From: Tannerellaceae bacterium
Lineage (GTDB): Bacteria > Bacteroidota > Bacteroidia > Bacteroidales > Tannerellaceae
Reading direction: 5' to 3'
Length of the DNA stretch: 54,090 bases
Assembly (NCBI GenBank): GCA_021201295.1
Contig: JAJQFE010000044.1
Location: 1-54,090, forward strand
Numbering within the stretch: the stretch's first letter is position 1; each line of letters starts with the position of its first letter. Made by a program: the position numbers and the translations under genes. This document shows positions 48,432 to 54,090 of this stretch, in pieces. Below the pieces are notes generated by a model, which saw nothing but the letters and a program-made list of their open reading frames with translations, had not been told where the DNA came from and ran no database searches.

Positions 48432-50302
48432 TCAACCTAATTTACTTTGTATTTTCTGATAATTGTTACCACTTATTTCAATATCTTTTCCTCTTAACCG
48501 GGTACTTAGTACAACCATTTGAGGCGATCCCGTATAATTCATCCCGCCACTGACCATATGGAACAGGTTAGATTGCTGGGCCTTATTCAGGATCATCTCT
48601 CCACTGTTCACACGAGCCAACAGGTGATCTCCGGTGTAGCTACCTCCTCTGACAATACCGCCGGTAGCAAAAGACCCAATAACACTAAACGCAGAAGTAA
48701 TCGCAGCAATCGTTGTGGCAATCGCAGGAATGTTGGCTGGAAAAGGAAGCATCACGGCCTGGGCAACACCCGTAGCAATAGCCAGGCCCTGCTGAGCCAG
48801 CATCATAGAATTAGCAGCAATCGCTCCGGCTTCACTGTCTCCTGCAAACTGCTGGATAGCCTGGGCAGAAGTATTAAATAATTTCCCCACCTCAGCAGAG
48901 GAACCCCATAAGTCTGTAAAAACACTTCCCATATTTTCCCAGAAACTGGTCTGTGCTTCCTGGCTTTCTACACTTCCGGCAAATTGCTGAAGGTCAGCAT
49001 TTATTTTTTCTATGCCGGTCCTGGAAGTTTCTATGCCCTGTATGGCGCCGGGCTCTATAATCTGAGCAAGACTATTACTATGCAATAATTCTGTAATTCT
49101 TTCCACCCTCTCCAGTTCACTGGCCAAATCACGAACGACCTGTACCTGGTTCTCCCACTCCCGGGTTCCCCGTTCATAACTATCTCTTAAATGAACCGCC
49201 AGGCCATACTGCTGCTGAAGCCATACTAAAGACCCCTGTTGTGCCGTCACCGTATCTTCCACTGCTTTGAATACCTCTTGCTGACTACCTTGTTGAGTTT
49301 GTAAAGCCTCCGTGGAACGGTTCACTTCTCCTGTCATATTCACATATCGTGCCAGCATAGAGTCAGGACCGTCCGGAGCTTCCGATAAAGCCAGAATCGC
49401 ATCGATATAAATAGGTGAATCAAACTGGTTTTGCAGGTCCTGTACCATTTGCCGGAAGTGTTCTTTCTCACTTTTACTATATGGAATAGTTTGAGTAACA
49501 GAGATTCCGGTCGTAGGACTGGTAGTCGTAACCGTATCTTTAGCAACTGCCCCATTGGCTTTTGCCATGAGCGCCTGGTATTGCTTAGCCAATTGCAGGT
49601 TCTCTTTGCTTCCGGATAATTTAACCACATCATAAATCTGTGCATCACTTAAGTACCGGTTAAAACCCTGTTGGGCCAACGCCATATTAAAAACCTCAGT
49701 AGCTGACTGTTTTTTTAAACGCACCTGATTCTGCGTAATACCTGCTATTTGGGTTTCCAACCCTTTTATTTCCTCCAGGGCCTTTTTTCTTTCCTGCTCC
49801 GACTTACGTTGGTCATTAGCTATCTCCTGATACTTCTTTTTCTTTGCTTCCAGCGCGCTTAACTCATAGGTATTCCAAAGCTGCGTAGTATTCAGCTCAT
49901 TTATCGTCTCAGACATTACTTTCGCCTGACCAGTGACCTGCTTAACATTTTTGAAGAAAGACCCCAGGTCACCTTTTGCCAAAGCAGCAAAAAAGAATTT
50001 ACAGCAGCCTCTGATTGATTCATGACTGTGTTAAACCCCTGGCTGGTACTTTTAGTGCTGTTCACTGTTTTATTAAATACCTGCAACGCTGCCTCTGCCA
50101 CTTTTATAGGCTGGGCCATACTGAGAAAAGCATCTTTGGCCAGTTTTGTAGGCGACCACATCTCTTTTAGGTTTCCTTTTACTCCTTTGGAAATTTTCTC
50201 AATTTGTAATTCAAATTGCTGTACCTGATTTAAAGACTGTTGTAAGCTCGTATCAAACGCATGGCTGTCCAGACTTAAACGGACTATCCTGTCATCTGCC
50301 AT
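48432..50302 (-). pseudogene. Tape measure protein, frameshifted near N-terminus
   Basis: The protein begins MADDRIVRLSLDSHAFDTSL. A long helical region rich in Gln, Lys and Glu and a hydrophobic Ala-rich region with SFATGGIVRGGSYTGDHLLA near the C-terminus are typical of tape measure proteins, which set tail length. One T is missing in the run at 49989-49994 (minus-strand T run). The corrected join reads NSFFAALAKGDLGSF, giving about 623 residues. TTTTTTG at the join is also a possible slippery site for a -1 shift. The start overlaps the chaperone gene by 11 bases. Confidence 0.8.
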
Positions 50303-50959
50303 ATATATTCAATTTATTCAAATTAACTACTTCTTTTTCACTCTGTATAAATTGCAGGGCTTCCTCCCTCATCTGATGGATATAGTCATCAGAAGGTTTT
50401 TCCACTACAGTAGCAGCTTGTTTATGTCCTTGTTTATCCCAGGGAAGCGGAAAAACCTTTTGCGCTTTCAACCGTTTGGTTGAATTCGATTGCAGGGAAG
50501 CAACAGCCACTGCCCGTACTTTTTTCCATCCGTCTCTTTGCTTCAAATCATATCCATCCAGAACAGAGTCGATCTCATACCATTGCATCTGGTCAAGCAC
50601 ATACGCCGGAGATATCCCGGCACCCACCACTAACGTACTATACAGTTCCCGGATACTTATTTCCCCGGTTGCTTTTTTTGGAATGTTTTTTTTACTTCCC
50701 TGCTCACTCACTTTAGCATGTTGGTTCATAAATTCCGATAGCCGGGAAATCAGGTCCGACTGCTCATCACAGGCTTCAATAAACTCATCAAAGGTGAGAG
50801 GTTCTTCATTCATTCCAGCCAAAATCATGCTATAACAAAAAAATAGATGTCAGTCAGGGTTTTAAGCTCGAAACTTTTCCCAGCAATCTGTTCAAAAGCC
50901 ATCATGGCCCGGATACTATATTTTACTTTATATGTTTTTTCGTTTATTGTTATGTCCAT
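50292..50959 (-). pseudogene. Phage tail assembly chaperone-like gene, split by one base
   Basis: The first ORF starts ATG 50957-50959 (MDITINEKTYKVKYSIRAMM) and stops after 44 residues at 50825-50827. The second goes from ATG 50826-50828 to 50292 (178 residues). Joined by one extra T in the seven-T run 50837-50843, they read LTDIYFFCYSMILAGMNEEP and LTFDEFIEACDEQ, matching the single chaperone-like proteins I know from Bacteroides phages. A -1 ribosomal shift at T TTT TTT would give the same join, as tail chaperones often use such shifts. Loss of one T is the simpler reading given the other lesions. Position just before the tape measure fits the role. Confidence 0.6.
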
Positions 50960-51019
50960 TTTTCTATGATTTTATTTTTAATACATAGATGCTTATCCGG
51001 TTAATCAGTGAAGGCATAC

Positions 51020-51045
51020 ACCCAGGGTGAAGGCAACCCCTGGGT
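51020..51045 (-). terminator. Hairpin between tail tube and chaperone genes
   Basis: ACCCAGGG (51020-51027) pairs with CCCTGGGT (51038-51045) around a 10-base loop, after the tail tube gene. No T run follows, so it may attenuate rather than terminate, giving more tube than chaperone. Confidence 0.5.
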
Positions 51046-51086
51046 TATGGCAGGACTATCTATTGGTGAGACTGTTATTCTCTTTT

Positions 51087-51581
51087 TTATTTATTACTTA
51101 CAGATGCTGAAGCACCGGAAGTGGCAGCAGTCGTTAAAGGGCCTACCCCTGTAAATTCTGCTGTGAAAGTAGCATTATCCGCATCCGGCGCACTGACAGA
51201 CAACGAGGTAATAATTGCATCCCCGCTATATTTGGGACTGCTCACCTGGCTCCATCCTCCCGAAGGAACACCGGTGACTGGTTTACTTTTATAACCACTC
51301 TCCAGGCAGAAAACGATTTTCACCTCTTTCTGCAACAGTTCAAACAGATCATTAAACGTCTGTCCTTCTCCCTGCAAAGCATAGAGGTTCTCCGTAGAGA
51401 CAGTCCAACTGGTACGGGTTACCTTTGCCGAAGTCCAGCGACCACCCGTGTCCTTATTACTGGTATCCGCCGTTTCATTGGTAATATCCAACGAGTGACT
51501 GGTCGCATACGCCACTGATTTCCCATCAACAAACAGCATCAGGTCCGAGCCGTTTATAATATTCTCTCCATTATAAGCCAT
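51087..51581 (-). CDS. Phage major tail tube protein
   Basis: The 164-residue protein starts MAYNGENIINGSDLMLFVDG. It has SLDITNETADTSNKDTGGRW, then TSAKVTRTSWTVSTENLY, and beta-rich repeats through NATFTAEFTGVG, as in TP901-1-type tail tube proteins. It stacks as hexamers to form the tail tube. The Ala-Ser-rich tail TTAATSGASASVSNK is flexible. It lies between the tail completion gene (24 bases) and the chaperone. No lesion is seen. Confidence 0.85.
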   Translation of the reverse strand: MAYNGENIINGSDLMLFVDGKSVAYATSHSLDITNETADTSNKDTGGRWTSAKVTRTSWTVSTENLYALQGEGQTFNDLFELLQKEVKIVFCLESGYKSKPVTGVPSGGWSQVSSPKYSGDAIITSLSVSAPDADNATFTAEFTGVGPLTTAATSGASASVSNK

Positions 51582-51605
51582 AATTGTTTTTAATTAATTG
51601 TGTAA

Positions 51606-51986
51606 TTAGTAATTTATTTTAATTGTAAAAAACAGCCGTTGTATAAACGCATAGCCAGAGGCTTCCTCTTCCGCATTGGCCAACCGGATGTATAATTTCC
51701 CACGTTTCATCATATGGTCAAGATTTTTCCTGACCCATGAAGCCAGTTGAACACATTCCGAATAGGAGTCAGACACACAATCTATTTGCATCGTTACTTT
51801 GTCCTGTACCACCCGGTCTTTGGAATACACCGCTTCCAGTTCTGTCCGTTGATAGACCACAAAAGGATAAGGAATATCTTTTTTGACTACTAACAGATGG
51901 ATATTTCCACGAACCATTTTCTTTATTTCCTGATCCCGGATCAACTCATTATATATCAGTATTCCGACATCCACCCCATCTTTCAT
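51606..51986 (-). CDS. Phage tail completion protein, DUF3168 type
   Basis: The 126-residue protein begins MKDGVDVGILIYNELIRDQE. It has HLLVVKKDIPYPFVVYQRTE and SYSECVQLASWVRKNLD, typical of DUF3168 tail-completion (gp17-like) proteins that join head and tail. It sits between the head-tail adaptor and tail tube genes, the normal place. Its start is 37 bases after the adaptor stop. No lesion is seen. Confidence 0.8.
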   Translation of the reverse strand: MKDGVDVGILIYNELIRDQEIKKMVRGNIHLLVVKKDIPYPFVVYQRTELEAVYSKDRVVQDKVTMQIDCVSDSYSECVQLASWVRKNLDHMMKRGKLYIRLANAEEEASGYAFIQRLFFTIKINY

Positions 51987-52023
51987 ATTCTCTTTTTTTG
52001 ATTGTCAACCCTGGTTTTCCTTC

Positions 52024-52341
52024 TTATCTGTTCCAGTAGGTAGTATGAATAACCGTACGATCCCTTTCCCGCAGGATACTGTTGATCCGGTAGGTCCGCT
52101 TATCAAAAATAATCCGCATATATTCATGGATGACACAGCCAGGATAGGAACGGACCACAAACGTTTTGGTATAAGAAACCGGTTGTTCACCATGTTCCAC
52201 CAGCCGGCTCCCGGTTTCTTCCTCCACCTGCGCATGCGCTTCCAGAAAAGGTTCCCAGTGAAGCTCTGCCTCACCAAACTTATTCTTCTGTTCTTTTCAG
52301 TTTTCAATTCGGATGATCCGGTTTAAATGCCCTGCTCTCAT
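52024..52341 (-). pseudogene. Phage head-tail adaptor, internal TGA
   Basis: ATG 52339-52341 begins MRAGHLNRIIRIEN, the normal opening of SPP1 gp16-like adaptors. TGA at 52297-52299 follows as codon 15. The same frame then gives KEQKNKFGEAELHWEPFLEA, HAQVEEETGSR and RTYRINSILRERDRTVIH to TAA at 52024-52026. CGA to TGA would explain the stop. A short internal start at 52227 would give only part of the fold. The start overlaps the stop of the connector gene by 3 bases (ATGA). Confidence 0.8.
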
Positions 52342-52646
52342 ACCTGGGACGGATTATCAAGATAAAGGGATAAGAGGTATTCATACGTATAAGGGATCTC
52401 ATTCACCTCCTCATACGAGACCGGTTCCCGGTTTGCATAGAGATTCCCTACCAGTAAAAGGACGGCCGCTTTCAACGGAGAAGGCAGATAACCTTTCTCT
52501 TCAGCGATCTCTTTCAGAGGCTGCCGGATATGCAAACCCACAGCATCTATCGCCGTATCGATCAAAGAAATAATATATTCATCATCCCCCTGATAGTCCG
52601 GATCAATCACCAGGTGTTTTTTCGCTTCCTGTAATTCTATCAGCAT
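52338..52646 (-). CDS. Phage head-tail connector, gp6-like
   Basis: The 102-residue protein begins MLIELQEAKKHLVIDPDYQG and continues DDEYIISLIDTAIDAVGLHI, the helical pattern of gp6-like and HK97 gp6 connector proteins that form a ring under the portal. YTYEYLLSLYLDNPSQV ends it. It starts just after a 121-base gap from the fibre gene. It overlaps the adaptor start by 4 bases, so translation is coupled. No lesion is seen. Confidence 0.85.
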   Translation of the reverse strand: MLIELQEAKKHLVIDPDYQGDDEYIISLIDTAIDAVGLHIRQPLKEIAEEKGYLPSPLKAAVLLLVGNLYANREPVSYEEVNEIPYTYEYLLSLYLDNPSQV

Positions 52647-52767
52647 ATTTATTTGATTTTTAAATAGATATAAACATATAATAAAAATAGGTTCTTTTAT
52701 CCATATAGCTAAAAGCCGACCATTACCTGCAATTGATTACAGGTAACAGTCCAACTCTTGTTTACGA

Positions 52768-54090
52768 TCAGATCACTTTGATCACAAACTTACTGAACAG
52801 GTAACGAACACTGATCTCACCGATTTCACCGGCAGCAATCGACATCGTGCTCTCCTCTGTCTGTACATTCGTGGTCGGGAATGTGATAGTAATAGCAGAA
52901 GAAGCTGTATTATTGATGGCAATAATACATTCCGCACCATCCGTTGCTGCGGCAAACGATAAGGTCTGATTCGCAGTAGCAGTAAAACGTAAATCATAAG
53001 ATGCCGTAATATCCACAGAAGACAAAGAAGAGAGCGTAGTCACACCAGTAGCCTGGAATTTAACCGGTACCGTAATATTACTTTCTTCATTAAACGACAC
53101 CCCATTGATGGTCCGCGCAGTGGCCAGTTTGGTGGCAAAAGCCGCATTCTCCGTCTTTTGCAGGTAATTGCTTAAAGCACTGGTATCCGCTTTCTGGGCC
53201 AACTGGCTGCTTAAGGTGTCCACACGCCCACTGATCGCCGTATCATCATACGCCATATCCTTAGCAGAGATTCTATTCCCTTCCGTAATAGTAATATGAT
53301 CACCCGCTATCAAAAGCGCCTGTTTTTCATCCAGTAACCCATCCGTTTGCTCAGCCGTATAATAGAAAGACATATCTGCCTGGCCGGCCATCACCTCATC
53401 CAGTTTATCATCCATCTCCTCTTTCGTGTAGATATCCTCAGCATTCGCCTTCTTCTCCACTTCTCCCTGAAGATCCGAAAGAGCTTCTTTTAAAGCTGAA
53501 TCATCATAGATCGTGTCAATCGCGGAGATCTCGTTGTCCTCAGAAATAACAATGTTTTTACCGGCAGACAGCACCGCCTGTTTTCCTGCCAACAGGTCAT
53601 CCGTCCGGGACTTGTCATAATACAAAGACATATCCACCTGACCGGCAACCACATCCTCTAATTTATCATCCACTTCCTCTTTCGTGTAGACATCCTCCAC
53701 ATTGGCTTTCCCTTTGAGGGTATTCTCCAGGTCATCCAATGCGGCCAGTTATTCTCCCAGCTCCTTCACCTGGCCTCTGATTTCCGTATCATCATAAATG
53801 GTATCCACCGCAGAGATCTCGTTATCCTCAGAAATAACAATGTTCTCACCGGCAGACAACACTGCCTGTTTTCCTGCCAACAGGTCATCCGTCCGGGACT
53901 TGTCATAATACAAAGACATATCCACCTGACCGGCAACCACCTCATCCAGTTTACCGTCAATATCTTCTTTAGAGTAGAAGTCATCTGCTCCCGCTTTCTG
54001 ACCCATCTCTTCCCGGAGGTCAGCCAGTGCCTCTTTTACGGCAGAATCATCATAGACCGTATCAATGGCAGAGATTTCGTTGTCCTCAGA
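52768..54090 (-). pseudogene. Repetitive fibre protein, 5' end outside the window, internal TAA
   Basis: The visible part, about 440 codons, has tandem units with FYSKEDIDGKL or IYTKEEMDDKL, then MSLYYDKSRTDDLLAGKQAV and ISEDNEISA. The last 130 residues are a beta-rich C-terminal domain with TAEQTDGLLDEKQALLIAG, NYLQKTENAAFATKLATART and FAAATDGAECIIAIN. This suggests a trimeric phage fibre or head-fibre protein. TAA at 53749-53751 follows VKELGE; the frame then continues LAALDDLENTLKGK. CAA to TAA would explain it. The gene lies before the connector, on the head side of the operon, so a head fibre is possible. No start is seen. Confidence 0.7.
53500..54090 (-). repeat. 288-bp tandem repeats in the fibre gene
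   Basis: Two neighbouring copies are offset by 288 bases (96 codons), for example CAGGTCATCCGTCCGGGACT at 53593 and 53881. A 77-base stretch around these is identical. A third, more diverged copy starts near 53305. Recombination between copies could change fibre length. Confidence 0.75.

Larger units (their letters stand above)
45000..54090 (-). mobile_element. Prophage, structural region, right part outside the window
   Basis: Nine genes in one direction encode head-tail and tail proteins in the order fibre, connector, adaptor, tail completion, tail tube, assembly chaperone, tape measure, tail, S74 fibre. This is a siphovirus-like late operon. No integrase, terminase or capsid gene is in the window. 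The left border lies between 44861 and 45000. I see no tRNA or direct repeat there to define an attachment site. Five of the nine genes are broken, so the element looks defective. Confidence 0.8.

Noticed and set aside
5362-53751. Stop-codon reassignment (for example TAG read as Gln)
   Set aside because: The internal stops are TAA, TAG and TGA alike, one TAG stands at a conserved Trp, and genes such as the HsdR-like one (11132-11134) and the kinase (27696-27698) end with TAG.
45000-54090. Diversity-generating retroelement
   Set aside because: No reverse transcriptase gene or template/variable repeat pair is seen in the window.

Overview
The window comes from a Bacteroidales chromosome, most like Parabacteroides, Tannerella or Dysgonomonas. 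Evidence: the Bacteroidetes promoter -7 box TAnnTTTG stands before many genes, the respiratory pump is Na+-NQR, the outer membrane carries a CarboxypepD_reg/beta-barrel receptor, and there is a DUF5103 type IX secretion plug protein. The species is not determined. About 52 genes were recognised. 33 read cleanly and 19 carry an in-frame stop or a one-base frameshift.

Layout. 1-539: tail of a broken porin-like barrel. 649-5580: broken regulator, unknown gene, serB, a Dabb gene, and broken C_GCAxxG and MgtC genes. 5770-9822: pyrD-pyrK, an XRE regulator, an AT-rich gap with repeated operator-like words, and holA. 9836-13208: broken amn, an orphan HsdR N-terminal domain protein, a broken family 9 glycosidase lipoprotein and a small exported protein. 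13391-19239: complete nqrABCDEF operon. 19363-23575: T9SS plug gene, zinc exporter, a non-coding island rich in TATGCATA, and phoH. 23696-28390: outer-membrane receptor and a divergent two-component system, all broken. 28504-35687: exported aldo/keto reductase (broken) with a DUF6599 gene, broken flavin-reductase-like gene with an esterase, purU, proS and cysE. 35677-44860: a signalling and surface cluster with Ser/Thr kinase, PP2C phosphatase, two FHA proteins, LytTR protein, small acidic protein, PQQ-propeller and FN3/Kelch lipoproteins, and a barrel protein. 45000-54090: head-tail and tail genes of a siphovirus-like prophage that runs off the right edge.

How they work together. The clean genes are mostly core metabolism and information genes: pyrimidine, serine, cysteine and one-carbon metabolism, replication, translation and sodium respiration. 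The broken genes are mostly accessory: surface, regulatory, stress and prophage genes. Eleven of 13 indels are single-base losses in A or T runs, and all nine internal stops can be explained as one C-to-T or G-to-A change. This can reflect recent relaxed selection or unpolished long-read sequence; the sparing of core genes favours at least some real decay. The kinase-phosphatase-FHA cluster is the best candidate for a poorly described system.
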